64,000 bases of DNA, from the IMG/VR virus record IMGVR_UViG_3300010334_000029, positions 62,001 through 126,000 of that record; one strand, written 5' to 3'. This DNA is from a virus. Both the position numbers and the translations under genes were made by a program. The notes beneath the pieces are model-generated. The model saw only the letters and a list, made by a program, of their open reading frames with translations, was not told the DNA's origin and ran no database searches. This document shows, one piece after another, positions 19,548 through 27,617 of this stretch; position 1 is the first letter of the stretch, and each line of letters opens with the position of its first letter.

Positions 19548-19745
19548 TTAGTTCTTTTCACTTAGAACATCTATAATAGTAGTAACGACAGTAATAATTG
19601 AACCAATAAACAAACAGATAACAAGAAGTAGAGCAAAAAGACCTATATCTGTATGTGAGTTTATAAGAAAAGCAATTACATTTCTACCTAGAACAGGAAT
19701 TGTAATAAGTAGAAATACAGCACAACTAAAGAAAATCAATCTCAT
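19548..19745 (-). CDS. Small membrane protein (65 aa)
   Basis: Two hydrophobic helices, LIFFSCAVFLLITIPVL and LFALLLVICLFIGSIITVVT, with a short loop and polar tail DVLSEKN. Downstream of the repeat protein at 19742 (4-base overlap). Function unknown. Confidence 0.65.
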   Translation of the reverse strand: MRLIFFSCAVFLLITIPVLGRNVIAFLINSHTDIGLFALLLVICLFIGSIITVVTTIIDVLSEKN

Positions 19746-20221
19746 TGAACCACCTTTACTTCATAACCAAGAAGTTCAGAAATTTCCTTGACAGTAAGTT
19801 CCTTCGGTTCAGGCATAAACTCAAGTTCATTTTCACGAAAGACGCCAGTCATGCCATCTGGGCGCACACACTGTATAGGCCATTCGTCACAAAAGTTAAT
19901 ATCAATCACGGTACAATTAGTCCACTCGCCAAGATAAGCTGGTGCGGTTACCTTATCACCAATCTTAAATTTGGATGTAGGAGAATTCATGCGGCGATTA
20001 AACTCTTCTTCAGACAGTAACTTAGCATTCAAGTACCAGCACTTGGTACCATTAGCAAATTCAATAGCAGGTCCATCTTCACGGTGGAGTTCGTCGTTCA
20101 AGTACCAGTACTTGGTACCATTAGCAAATTCAATAGCAGGTCCATCTTCACGATGAAATTTGTCGTTCAAGTACCAGAACTTGTTGCCATTGGCATAAAC
20201 ATTAACAGTATATTCAATCAT
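19742..20221 (-). CDS. Repeat protein with N-terminal aromatic 21-residue repeats
   Basis: 159 residues from the ATG at 20221 (GGAG seven bases upstream). Three repeats of about 21 residues, pattern NGxKxWYLNDxxHREDGPAI, at residues about 9-70, resemble MORN-like beta-hairpin repeats of phage proteins. A C-terminal KOW/SH3-like part follows (FKIGDKVTAPAYLGEWTNC). The DNA of the central repeats is nearly identical over 63-bp units, showing recent duplication. Confidence 0.75.
   Translation of the reverse strand: MIEYTVNVYANGNKFWYLNDKFHREDGPAIEFANGTKYWYLNDELHREDGPAIEFANGTKCWYLNAKLLSEEEFNRRMNSPTSKFKIGDKVTAPAYLGEWTNCTVIDINFCDEWPIQCVRPDGMTGVFRENELEFMPEPKELTVKEISELLGYEVKVVQ
20029..20154. repeat. 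Two 63-bp near-identical tandem repeats
   Basis: In-frame units encoding 21 residues each, differing at a few bases; a third, diverged unit continues toward 20200. Confidence 0.8.
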
Positions 20222-20241
20222 ATTAATCTCCTTATAGATTA

Positions 20242-20270
20242 TATCTAACATACTATGAGAAAAATGTCAA
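20242..20270 (-). promoter_or_regulatory. Early-type promoter (variant -10)
   Basis: TTGACA, 17 bp, TAGATA, leader AAGGAGATTAAT. Serves 20221-19548. Confidence 0.72.
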
Positions 20271-20278
20271 CGGAAAAC

Positions 20279-20542
20279 TTAGGCTTCCTTGCTGTACTTC
20301 TTGCCGTACTTCTTGCCGAGAAGAAAAAGCCCATAGACAGGAATTGCAAGCATCCAGAAAAGAGCAGCAGCACAAGTCCATGCAATATAAGCAAGAACCT
20401 TATCAACTACCATCTCGGTGTATGGTTTCCTACCATAAGGTTCACGAGTTACATAGAATAGAGCCTTGGTATTCATACCTGCATTAAAAATACGGTATCC
20501 GATAATACCAATAAAACCTATAGTCCAAATAAAATCAAGCAT
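20279..20542 (-). CDS. Membrane protein (87 aa)
   Basis: Two predicted helices, MLDFIWTIGFIGIIGYRIF and IAWTCAAALFWMLAIPVYGL, separated by a basic loop, ending GKKYGKKYSKEA. Possible phage membrane remodelling or exclusion protein; unrecognised. Coupled to the gene at 20542-20718. Confidence 0.68.
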   Translation of the reverse strand: MLDFIWTIGFIGIIGYRIFNAGMNTKALFYVTREPYGRKPYTEMVVDKVLAYIAWTCAAALFWMLAIPVYGLFLLGKKYGKKYSKEA

Positions 20543-20718
20543 TAAACAACTCCTTTATTCTTACGGAGATAGTCTCGATCTTTCATGAGCATATTCAGCA
20601 AAGCACCCATCTCGTCATATTCACGCTGGTACTGTTCTGAGACACGAAGTCGATAGAAACCACGATAGATCTCTGCAACACCATTCTCAATGATTGTATC
20701 AATCTCATCATTAGGCAT
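20542..20718 (-). CDS. Hypothetical helical protein (58 aa)
   Basis: Start MPNDEIDTIIENGVAEIYRG at 20718, overlapping eight bases with the stop of the upstream gene; an earlier in-frame ATG lies inside that gene. Highly charged helices, KDRDYLRKNKGVV at the end. Unknown function. Confidence 0.62.
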   Translation of the reverse strand: MPNDEIDTIIENGVAEIYRGFYRLRVSEQYQREYDEMGALLNMLMKDRDYLRKNKGVV

Positions 20719-21358
20719 AAGGGTAGACCTTGACTGGAAATTCCCAATCAAGCTTTTGGGCAACAGCTTCAAGTTCGAAGCGCTGGATAGACTGACAACC
20801 TACGTTTACTGTATCACCCTGAACTGATACATTTCGCGAGCTATACCCAGCAGCAGAAACTGTAAATTCAGGGCCTCCAGTATTTCCAATCCAAATATTG
20901 GACGCATACTTCCAGATTCGTTCAAGTGTCTTATGTCCAATGGAATAATTGGTATTATTCTTTCGGTAGATATTACGGTCAGTAATCTTCAACTGATCAA
21001 TAGACCAATTCTTGGGCACATCTGCAAAAGTATAAACATTAGATGTAGGAGATAGTTGAAACGATTCAAGAATCTGAGCCTTGACTCGAGCAAAGGAGGT
21101 AATAACTACCTTGAACTCGTCCGTAAACTCAATCCCAAGCTTTTCAAGAATAATAGGAAGAGCAGTCTGATCGTTTGAGTCAATTACCTTGATAAGATTT
21201 TCACGATTAAAGAAAGCTTGAGCACTACGAACAATAACAACAGGCTTATTTTCGGAGTAGATCTTTGCAAGACCTGCACCAAGATCTTCGTTCTTGAGAT
21301 TTTCAAATGCAGTACGCTCTACAACAATACCGCTATTAAGATTTGTCACATAATCCAT
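20711..21358 (-). CDS. Hypothetical phage protein (215 aa)
   Basis: Start at 21358 (MDYVTNLNSGIVVERTA), eight bases after AGGA. Mixed alpha/beta with a Gly/Ser-rich C-terminal half (IGNTGGPEFTVSAAGYSSRN). No catalytic motif recognised. Member of the DUF932 operon (22507-20279). Confidence 0.68.
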   Translation of the reverse strand: MDYVTNLNSGIVVERTAFENLKNEDLGAGLAKIYSENKPVVIVRSAQAFFNRENLIKVIDSNDQTALPIILEKLGIEFTDEFKVVITSFARVKAQILESFQLSPTSNVYTFADVPKNWSIDQLKITDRNIYRKNNTNYSIGHKTLERIWKYASNIWIGNTGGPEFTVSAAGYSSRNVSVQGDTVNVGCQSIQRFELEAVAQKLDWEFPVKVYPYA

Positions 21359-21372
21359 TTTAAAATTCCTTT

Positions 21373-21531
21373 TCAAGCAAATCGCTTATTGAGACCTTCA
21401 GTACCAAAGAAATCGTCAGACTCGAGATCAAGAATAACATTTAGTGTTTCATCAATAAACACCTCAAGACTTTCAGCATCGGCGGACTTCACCCATTCTC
21501 GGAAGTCCGCCGCAGTAATAGGCTTACGCAT
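21373..21531 (-). CDS. Hypothetical acidic protein (52 aa)
   Basis: MRKPITAADFREWVKSADAE..., very acidic C-terminus. The ATG lies inside the last codons of the DUF932 gene. Could be a protein mimic of DNA or an antirepressor; nothing specific is seen. Confidence 0.62.
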   Translation of the reverse strand: MRKPITAADFREWVKSADAESLEVFIDETLNVILDLESDDFFGTEGLNKRFA

Positions 21532-22507
21532 GTTCAGCCATCTCCATAGCAAGTTCAAGAGCCTTGGTCTTGAGACCCTGATTAGTACCATACCAAGCCG
21601 ACTGGAGGCGGGTATCAGCCGAGCGACCGATCAAGTGATCAGTCATATAGGTGACAGTATTGAATGCCTGCCAGAAGCTACCTTCACCGAGTTCAGCTCC
21701 AGGCTGCGAGTGAAGAACCTCAGAAAGAGCAGAACTGGCCGACTTAGAGAGTTCCTTCCGAGGATTAGCCTTCGAGGACATCACTGGGAAGATACGAGTG
21801 AAATAATCCACAATGGTCTCGTTGGTATAGCGCTTGGTTGTGAGGAATTCGGCCATTGCCTTGTAGTCCTGAAGCTTGTTCTTGGCAACACCAAGAGTTT
21901 CCTTCACGAGTTCAGGATCAAATTCACGGCGATGGCTAACCTTGACCATATTTTTGGACTGAGTCCGAAGTGACAAAGTCAGAGTGTTATTGCACACCAC
22001 ACGGATTGGAGTAAACCGAACGTCGATTGACTGACCGTAGGAGTGAGGATTGGTGAAGTGCAGATAGGCGTCAATCTTATCCTTACCACCGAAGAGTTCG
22101 AACGATTCCTTTACAGCCGCAAGAGCCCAGACGATCTTACCGCCCTTGAGGCTACCAGCTGTTTCCATCGACATATCACCAGCAGCAACAAAGTCATTGA
22201 AGAACTCGAAAGCATCCTGGTTCTGCATAGGAACCCAGTCATCAGAGATGATGTCAAGGATTGCATTATCACTGGACCGCACGAGCGCCTGCTTACCAAT
22301 CCGGACGCGCTTGTCGTCGAGCATAGTAAAGCAAGGCTGGGTAGAAACAGTCCAATCAAGACCTGCGGCTTCAAGCATCTGAACTGGTGTAAGATCACCA
22401 TCGACCTTAACACCAAGACCATGCCATGGCACATCTCCGGCAGTGCCGTTATAAGCATATGCCATTGAGGCTTCGCCGTTCTCAAGAAACTCCAATTCAT
22501 GACTCAT
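21524..22507 (-). CDS. DUF932 family protein
   Basis: 327 residues from the ATG at 22507 behind GGAAGGA. Features of the phage/plasmid DUF932 family: an N-terminal DVPWHGLGVKVDGDLTPVQML, then VRFTPIRVVCNNTLTLSL and a Ser/Thr-rich C-terminal half. The family is common on plasmids and in large phages; a DNA-related role is suspected but unproven. It heads a five-gene unit. Confidence 0.85.
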   Translation of the reverse strand: MSHELEFLENGEASMAYAYNGTAGDVPWHGLGVKVDGDLTPVQMLEAAGLDWTVSTQPCFTMLDDKRVRIGKQALVRSSDNAILDIISDDWVPMQNQDAFEFFNDFVAAGDMSMETAGSLKGGKIVWALAAVKESFELFGGKDKIDAYLHFTNPHSYGQSIDVRFTPIRVVCNNTLTLSLRTQSKNMVKVSHRREFDPELVKETLGVAKNKLQDYKAMAEFLTTKRYTNETIVDYFTRIFPVMSSKANPRKELSKSASSALSEVLHSQPGAELGEGSFWQAFNTVTYMTDHLIGRSADTRLQSAWYGTNQGLKTKALELAMEMAEHA

Positions 22508-22539
22508 AATAAATTCCTTCCTTCGTTGTTGATAAATTA

Positions 22540-22568
22540 AGTTTAACATTGTTTTGATAAAATGTCAA
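22540..22568 (-). promoter_or_regulatory. Early-type promoter for DUF932 unit
   Basis: TTGACA, 17 bp, TAAACT. Confidence 0.72.
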
Positions 22569-22585
22569 CCCGCTACAGGAATTTT

Positions 22586-22593
22586 TATAAATA
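22586..22593 (+). promoter_or_regulatory. Late-type promoter, plus strand
   Basis: TATAAATA, about 60 bases before the plus-strand HNH gene. The leader can form gcctat/ataggc and atact/agtat stems, the second enclosing part of the GGAG site. Confidence 0.7.
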
Positions 22594-22655
22594 AATTTTT
22601 GCCTATCGCGGTATTAGCGTACCCATAGGCTCTAATACTAGATGGAGTATCAGCT

Positions 22656-23180
22656 ATGAGTATTTATCATAAACATCATATAATCCCACGACATATGGGA
22701 GGAACCGATGATTCAAAAAATTTAATAACCATCACTATAGAACAACATGCAGAAGAGCATAGAATTCTATATGAGAAATATAATAAGTGGGAAGATTATA
22801 TAGCTTGGAAATCTCTTTCCAAACAAATTAACCCATCTGATGCATCAAAACTTGCACATATAATAGGTTCTTATAAAGGTGGTTACGCCAAGAAACCTAA
22901 TAAAGTTCCTGCTTGGAACAAATTAGATTGTTATTGTGTTGGTTGTAGAAAGAAAATTAAACCTTCTTCACCACACATTAAATGTGTTCAAAAAGCTTTT
23001 AATTTAGAACCAACTAAAAATTCTTCTTATTTTTCAAGTGAATATGGTAAATTAAAAGCCAACCAAAACAATTCAATGAGTATATGCCCACATTGTAATA
23101 AAGAAGGACAATATCGTGCCATGAAAAGATGGCATTTTGATAGATGTAAGTTTAATCTTCAACAAGAATCATTCGATTGA
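22656..23180 (+). CDS. HNH homing endonuclease, plus strand
   Basis: 174 residues. YHKHHIIPRHMGGTDDSKNL is the HNH core (His-His and Asn). The second half has two zinc-finger-like Cys sets, CYCVGCRKKIKP...HIKC and ICPHCNKEGQY...HFDRC. Opposite orientation to its neighbours, and its 3' end overlaps the C-terminal codons of the minus-strand gene at 23152. An inserted mobile gene. Confidence 0.88.
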   Translation: MSIYHKHHIIPRHMGGTDDSKNLITITIEQHAEEHRILYEKYNKWEDYIAWKSLSKQINPSDASKLAHIIGSYKGGYAKKPNKVPAWNKLDCYCVGCRKKIKPSSPHIKCVQKAFNLEPTKNSSYFSSEYGKLKANQNNSMSICPHCNKEGQYRAMKRWHFDRCKFNLQQESFD

Positions 23181-23319
23181 GGTTGACCTTCACACCAATG
23201 ATATTGACAGTATTGCCATTATCATCGTAGAAAACCGGAAGGTTCAGATTAGGCTTGTTGGGCATCCTATAGACCCCAAGGAATTCCTTACCTTCAGGAT
23301 TAAAGCGAGCTTCTGACAT
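23152..23319 (-). CDS. Hypothetical protein (55 aa)
   Basis: MSEARFNPEGKEFLGVYRMP, then beta strands NLPVFYDDNGNTVNIIGVKV. Starts behind the shared leader. Its last 29 bases overlap the HNH 3' end antisense, so its C-terminus may have been altered by the insertion. Confidence 0.65.
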   Translation of the reverse strand: MSEARFNPEGKEFLGVYRMPNKPNLNLPVFYDDNGNTVNIIGVKVNLNRMILVED

Positions 23320-23344
23320 GTCAATCTCCATTCCCTATAGATTA

Positions 23345-23373
23345 TGTATAACCTACACCAAGAAATATGTCAA
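23345..23373 (-). promoter_or_regulatory. Early-type promoter
   Basis: TTGACA, 17 bp, TATACA, with the shared leader. Serves 23319-23152. Confidence 0.75.
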
Positions 23374-23429
23374 ACTGCTTTAAAAGATTTTCTCACCGTT
23401 GCGAATAACTTCAATCGCAGTCAGGATAA

Positions 23430-23669
23430 TTAACCCACCTTCCCGATAACCCAACGCTGAATCTTTTCAATGTCAGTGTTACGAAAGCCTTCCATTGCAA
23501 GGCAATTGGTGAGGTATGCCAGAAGTCGCACATTATCTTCCATGATCGGAAGACGCTTATCAGTCAGAGTACAGATAATGCCGTTTGCCTTCCAGGTCTT
23601 GAGATACCCGGAACTAAGCGAATTGGCATACTCCTGAAAGTCATTGATAAGCTTGGTACGATCAGTCAT
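23430..23669 (-). CDS. Hypothetical helical protein (79 aa)
   Basis: MTDRTKLINDFQEYANSLSS... with NVRLLAYLTNCLAMEGFRNT and DIEKIQRWVIGKVG. All-helical. Single gene after an early leader; unknown. Confidence 0.67.
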   Translation of the reverse strand: MTDRTKLINDFQEYANSLSSGYLKTWKANGIICTLTDKRLPIMEDNVRLLAYLTNCLAMEGFRNTDIEKIQRWVIGKVG

Positions 23670-23693
23670 AACAATCTCCATTCCCTATAGTTT

Positions 23694-23723
23694 AGTCTAC
23701 CATTTCTTTGATAAAAATGTCAA
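23694..23723 (-). promoter_or_regulatory. Early-type promoter
   Basis: TTGACA, 18 bp, TAGACT, with the shared leader. Serves 23669-23430. Confidence 0.75.
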
Positions 23724-23729
23724 ACGATT

Positions 23730-24599
23730 TTAACGGCAGCAGGTAATTCTTGCAATCTTTTCCCAGTTGGGGTTACCCTTGCGGCGAATATCAGCAACCT
23801 TGCGGACCATGCGAAGCGAGAGTTCGCGCATCTTGTCCTGGTTGTTGAAGATAAAAGCAATGATATCTTCCTGGGCAGTAGGAGACAGACCGTCATCCTT
23901 GAGCATTCCGTTAGCAACAACATGCTTGATCCGAATGAGATAATCACGCTTGGTCTTCATTGCAAGATCAATGTAGTGCGACCGAGAGATCATAGCTGAA
24001 AGATGAGGAGCAAGCTTGTGACCCTTGTTAATCATCGCATCAAAGTCAAGATTGGTGATGAAGATGACGGTACCATGGAAGTCGAAACCGCGTGGCAGAA
24101 TATCAGCATCACCGTCAAGCAAGGTACCTTCCGTCAGATAACTGATGCGACGGTTCTTATTGCTGTCACATGCAGCCTTAAGAAGAGAGAGCGATACATC
24201 ATCAAAGAAGATCGAGTCAGCATCATCAAAGACCAAGACTTGACCAGCATCCCGATGCTGATAGAGAAGACGATAGAGTGAGGGAGGACGAATGTAGCCC
24301 TTCACAATCGTGTGTTTATATTCCTCTGGGTCCCACTCATGGAGAGCCTTTTCAACGGTAAACGACTTACCGAGCCCAGCAGGACCTGAGACGATGAGCG
24401 AGGTAGCATCACCAGTGATCGAAGCCTCAGTCATCAGTTCAAGAACTTCAAAGCGCTCAACGATCCGATTAAAGATTTCAGCATCAGTCTCGACAACCTC
24501 AGGAACCTGAACTGTCTTAACCGATGCTACCGTCTTAGTCTTAACGACCTTCTTGTCGCGGGGCTTACGAAAACCTGAAGTAGGGACACCACGTGGCAT
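23730..24599 (-). CDS. AAA ATPase
   Basis: 289 residues. Walker A SGPAGLGKS (about 70-78), Walker B VLVFDDADS (about 120-128), sensor-1-like VIFITNLDF and a sensor-2 region RSHYIDLAMKTKRD. A basic N-terminal extension MPRGVPTSGFRKPRDKKVVK may bind DNA. It resembles phage AAA proteins of the MoxR/RuvB-like group rather than a helicase. Own early promoter. Target unknown. Confidence 0.85.
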   Translation of the reverse strand: MPRGVPTSGFRKPRDKKVVKTKTVASVKTVQVPEVVETDAEIFNRIVERFEVLELMTEASITGDATSLIVSGPAGLGKSFTVEKALHEWDPEEYKHTIVKGYIRPPSLYRLLYQHRDAGQVLVFDDADSIFFDDVSLSLLKAACDSNKNRRISYLTEGTLLDGDADILPRGFDFHGTVIFITNLDFDAMINKGHKLAPHLSAMISRSHYIDLAMKTKRDYLIRIKHVVANGMLKDDGLSPTAQEDIIAFIFNNQDKMRELSLRMVRKVADIRRKGNPNWEKIARITCCR

Positions 24600-24625
24600 G
24601 TTTCAATCTCCATTCCTTATAGTTT

Positions 24626-24654
24626 AGTCTACCACGGACCGACAAAAATGTCAA
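24626..24654 (-). promoter_or_regulatory. Early-type promoter for AAA ATPase
   Basis: TTGACA, 17 bp, TAGACT; leader ending GGAGATTGAAAC. Confidence 0.8.
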
Positions 24655-24667
24655 ACAATTTTTAAAA

Positions 24668-25036
24668 TTATTTTAGTTGTCCAGCATCAAATTTATCGTA
24701 GACAATTTTGGCCATGGTCATTTGCATCTTACCATTCTTGAAGTAAGCACGCCACAGATCGCCAGACTCTTCGCCTTCACCAGAAAGGATGAAGAGAATA
24801 TCAGGATACATCCGAGAAAACTCTCGCATATCCTTCTCATGATTATACCACTTGCAGGGATCAGACCACAAATAGGTATAACCAATCATATTGGCAATTT
24901 TTTTCTTCAGATCATCAACGTCGACAGACTCACAAACAAAGACCGAAGCAGGCTTGCCATTGGCATCTACACCCTTGACTTCCTTCTGAATAACATTAGC
25001 CTTAATCTCAAGCGAATAGCGTGTTTCGTAACCCAT
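24668..25036 (-). CDS. Conserved phage protein (122 aa)
   Basis: MGYETRYSLEIKANVIQKEV..., with DLKKKIANMIGYTYLWSDPCKWYNHEKDM and ILSGEGEESGDLWRAYFKNG. This pattern occurs in many large phages as an unnamed protein, with conserved W-x-x-Y and GEGEE segments. Function unknown. Co-transcribed with the gene at 25039. Confidence 0.72.
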   Translation of the reverse strand: MGYETRYSLEIKANVIQKEVKGVDANGKPASVFVCESVDVDDLKKKIANMIGYTYLWSDPCKWYNHEKDMREFSRMYPDILFILSGEGEESGDLWRAYFKNGKMQMTMAKIVYDKFDAGQLK

Positions 25037-25038
25037 CT

Positions 25039-25191
25039 TTACTTATCCTTCACAATGATTGCTTCGCCGGACTTTACCTGTTTCCGACGAGCAGCCTGGT
25101 TCTTGGTGACTTCCTTGTGTCCCTTACCGAGACCACCTGCCCATTCGTAGGAGTTGAGCAACAGACCTTGATATTCATAATATTCAATCAT
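25039..25191 (-). CDS. Hypothetical basic protein (50 aa)
   Basis: MIEYYEYQGLLLNSYEWAGG, then a Lys/Arg-rich part (KNQAARRKQVKSGEAIIVKD). Short leader with the standard GGAG. Possibly nucleic-acid binding; unrecognised. Confidence 0.63.
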   Translation of the reverse strand: MIEYYEYQGLLLNSYEWAGGLGKGHKEVTKNQAARRKQVKSGEAIIVKDK

Positions 25192-25217
25192 TGGTTGATC
25201 TCCATTCCTTATGGTTT

Positions 25218-25246
25218 AGTCTACCATAGTTTTGAAAAAATGTCAA
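25218..25246 (-). promoter_or_regulatory. Early-type promoter
   Basis: TTGACA, 17 bp, TAGACT. The TGA stop of the DUF2786 gene is part of TTGACA. Confidence 0.8.
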
Positions 25247-25971
25247 CCGCAAATTTGGAGAGTTTTCTCACCGGGACCATTCACAGGCCGATTGAGGTTT
25301 ACACGATCACCAGCAGCCTGACCGCTGCGATATGCAGACCCATCATAGATTTTGGTCTTATTGTTATTTTTACTGAGCTTAAGACCAAGATCACGATATG
25401 CTTCATCAACAATCTTGGATTTTAGAACGACAAGTGCTGTATTACCACCTCGAGCAGTAATGAGTTCCTTTTCATTCTCTTTCCTGGTGTTGTTAAGACG
25501 AGTAGCAACGCGACTACCCATACCAACAGTAAATGAACTGGTTGCTGCCTTCTTTGACTTAGCCATAATATAAGGACTTGTCTTTTTAAACTTTACAGAT
25601 TCGGTCTTGATTGCTTCAACAATAAGATCATAAAGATATTTTGCCATGAGCAAATCACTCTCCTGACCGAAGAACGAATAATTCAATTCAAAGCGTGAAC
25701 GATTAATCCAGACCTTACAGCCCGTGAAAGAACCAATAGCTGCAACTGCAAAGTACACACCACCCCGAACTTTACTTCCTGTATTAATTACCAGAGTGTT
25801 GCATTCCTCTGCCCGAAGTTCTACTTCATCCATCGACAGATTGTATTGCTGGAGGAGTTTACCGACCATCGAAATAGCCGTCATAGCTTCTTCTTCGGTA
25901 CAACCATTCTTAACAGTCTTGGCAGAGAGGGCCAGAATACGAGCCTTGATTTTCGTAAGATCAGAAGTCAT
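25243..25971 (-). CDS. DUF2786-domain protein
   Basis: 242 residues. ALSAKTVKNGCTEEEAMTAI with LLQQYNLSMDEVELRAEE is the DUF2786 signature, a helical domain of phage and bacterial proteins. The C-terminal part is basic (LNNTRKENEKELITARGG; YRSGQAAGDRVNLNRP). Function not known. Confidence 0.82.
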   Translation of the reverse strand: MTSDLTKIKARILALSAKTVKNGCTEEEAMTAISMVGKLLQQYNLSMDEVELRAEECNTLVINTGSKVRGGVYFAVAAIGSFTGCKVWINRSRFELNYSFFGQESDLLMAKYLYDLIVEAIKTESVKFKKTSPYIMAKSKKAATSSFTVGMGSRVATRLNNTRKENEKELITARGGNTALVVLKSKIVDEAYRDLGLKLSKNNNKTKIYDGSAYRSGQAAGDRVNLNRPVNGPGEKTLQICG

Positions 25972-25995
25972 GTTTATCTCCTCAGTTGATAGTTT

Positions 25996-26024
25996 AGTCT
26001 ACCATAGTTTTGAAAAAATGTCAA
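25996..26024 (-). promoter_or_regulatory. Early-type promoter for DUF2786 gene
   Basis: TTGACA, 17 bp, TAGACT. The TGA of the upstream HNH gene is contained in TTGACA. Confidence 0.8.
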
Positions 26025-26443
26025 CCAAAAAACTTAAAAATTGTACTTTCATTTTCTTTTAAAGTTTTTCTTCCTGGTGACATATAGTCACGTTCTGTCT
26101 TAGTCTTAATAGCATGACAACATTTACATAGAGTCTGAAGATTTTCTAATTTATTATTTGATGGATCACCATCAATGTGATCAATATCAAGTTGCCATTC
26201 GTAATCAATTATTGTAGTACATTTAAATTCAAGTCTACCATCAATATTTTCACAAAATTCTTTTCTGTGAATTTTATAATGCCAATCATGTAATCCATAC
26301 TTAATAGAATGATGTTTTGTGCAAGTTTTTCTAAAACTTGGATAACCATTCTTTTTATAATTTCCCGTATGCTGTCCCTTATTAGAACAACCTTGAACGA
26401 TACACATAGGTCGTTCTTCAATTGGAATAATTCTTTTAATCAT
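26021..26443 (-). CDS. HNH endonuclease
   Basis: 140 residues. LDIDHIDGDPSNNKLENLQT followed by LCKCCHAIKTKTERD is a classic HNH core; the N-terminus adds Cys residues (CIVQGCSNKGQH; KTCTKHH). Free-standing, in line with its neighbours, with a weak GAG ribosome site. Probably a homing-type gene sitting in the promoter region of DUF2786. Confidence 0.86.
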   Translation of the reverse strand: MIKRIIPIEERPMCIVQGCSNKGQHTGNYKKNGYPSFRKTCTKHHSIKYGLHDWHYKIHRKEFCENIDGRLEFKCTTIIDYEWQLDIDHIDGDPSNNKLENLQTLCKCCHAIKTKTERDYMSPGRKTLKENESTIFKFFG

Positions 26444-26452
26444 AACTAATAC

Positions 26453-26800
26453 TCAACGCATCTTTGAATGTTCTTTCATTTCCTCTTCGGAAATGACTGG
26501 AACAGCATTAGACTTATGCATAGTAGAAACGCCCTTTATCAGCGTACCAGTATACGTATTGGCTTGTTTAGCAAAGGAAATACCAATACCTTCACCGGAA
26601 GGATACTTGTCTCGATGATCACTGACTTGTAGCTTGTCAGTCTTAATACCTCGAAGCTTTGGACTGAACTTACCCAGACGATACGTAATATATTCATCCA
26701 TAGTCTTAGTTTTACTACCAAGGCGTTTCATCTGAGAATTGTATTCTCGAAACTCCTGAGCAAACTTAGCGGTAATCGTAACATCAGATTTCTTTTTCAT
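26453..26800 (-). CDS. Conserved phage protein (115 aa)
   Basis: MKKKSDVTITAKFAQEFREY..., then TMDEYITYRLGKFSPKLRG and basic DKLQVSDHRDKYPSGEG. Similar unnamed proteins occur in T4-like phages. Basic, possibly nucleic-acid binding. The start overlaps the SWIM-protein stop (base 26800). Confidence 0.68.
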   Translation of the reverse strand: MKKKSDVTITAKFAQEFREYNSQMKRLGSKTKTMDEYITYRLGKFSPKLRGIKTDKLQVSDHRDKYPSGEGIGISFAKQANTYTGTLIKGVSTMHKSNAVPVISEEEMKEHSKMR

Positions 26801-27003
26801 TAGTCTGCCACCAGTTGATCGTGAACAAATTGTGCATGCTTACACTTACCACGCATTGCACCTGCAGTACAATTGCAGGAGAGTCCATAGTCAGTCATTT
26901 TAATCTTATATGCTTCACCAGTCCGAGATGAGACTACATTCCAGACTACATCAACTAGATGATGCCCTCGGAAGTTTACATCATCAAACGTTTGAATACG
27001 CAC
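26800..27003 (-). CDS. SWIM-type zinc-finger protein (67 aa)
   Basis: Starts with GTG at 27003 within TAGTG, with AGAGG six bases upstream. LSCNCTAGAMRGKCKHAQFV is the CxC...CxH pattern of SWIM zinc fingers, used for DNA or protein binding. The N-terminal half is a beta hairpin (VNFRGHHLVDVVWNVVSS). Confidence 0.75.
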   Translation of the reverse strand: MRIQTFDDVNFRGHHLVDVVWNVVSSRTGEAYKIKMTDYGLSCNCTAGAMRGKCKHAQFVHDQLVAD

Positions 27004-27137
27004 TAGTTACCTCTACCAAGCTCTGGGAGAACGCTCACCAGAAAGATGATTAGACCAATGAGTGGAAGGATGATCGACTCTGGTGCTGCCATGAGAACGA
27101 TACCAACGATTGCCAGAAAATAATCCATGCCAGTCAT
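27003..27137 (-). CDS. Small membrane protein (44 aa)
   Basis: MTGMDYFLAIVGIVLMAAP, ESIILPLIGLIIFLVSVLPE: two hydrophobic segments with a central Pro-Glu. The TAG stop overlaps the SWIM gene's GTG. Unrecognised. Confidence 0.65.
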   Translation of the reverse strand: MTGMDYFLAIVGIVLMAAPESIILPLIGLIIFLVSVLPELGRGN

Positions 27138-27139
27138 TT

Positions 27140-27319
27140 TTAAGACTCCATATCATCAGGATCATTAGTGAAAACAATTTGACCACCAGCATATTTGGAA
27201 TGAATTGTTCCCATGGCAACACCGGGAAGATCAAGAAAGTCCATAGCTTCCTCAAGCGTTGAAAAAGATTGTGGCATGAAAGGTCGACCACTGGGACGTT
27301 CTGCACAAACTACAAACAT
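27140..27319 (-). CDS. Hypothetical protein (59 aa)
   Basis: MFVVCAERPSGRPFMPQSFS, then TLEEAMDFLDLPGVAMGTIH and an acidic tail: the strand-helix-strand plan of several mini-proteins here. Part of the unit 27531-26453. Function unknown. Confidence 0.65.
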   Translation of the reverse strand: MFVVCAERPSGRPFMPQSFSTLEEAMDFLDLPGVAMGTIHSKYAGGQIVFTNDPDDMES

Positions 27320-27330
27320 ATTGAAAGTCC

Positions 27331-27531
27331 TTAAACAATGGTGGGAAAGGCATGACCAGTGGCACTATAATACACACTGTATTCGTTGGTCTGACCAGAC
27401 CAATATTCATGATATTTGCGTTCGGCTTCACTCACGGAGATAGCCTTAACCAACCTCATATCATCAAACTTGGTTTGTTCGTCCATGTAGTAAGTACGAT
27501 AGACGGTACCAATGACAAGAAAATATTCCAT
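27331..27531 (-). CDS. Hypothetical protein (66 aa)
   Basis: Start at 27531 after GGAGA; an in-frame GTG one codon upstream is ignored. MEYFLVIGTVYRTYYMDEQT with a helix SVSEAERKYHEYW and a YSVYYSATGHAF strand. Unrecognised. Confidence 0.65.
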   Translation of the reverse strand: MEYFLVIGTVYRTYYMDEQTKFDDMRLVKAISVSEAERKYHEYWSGQTNEYSVYYSATGHAFPTIV

Positions 27532-27617
27532 CACAGTGTCTCCAAAAAAGAAAGGAAGAGGAAGTCAACCTAGACCTGCCGTCAATTTCCGAACGACTTC
27601 CTCATTCCTTATAGTTT

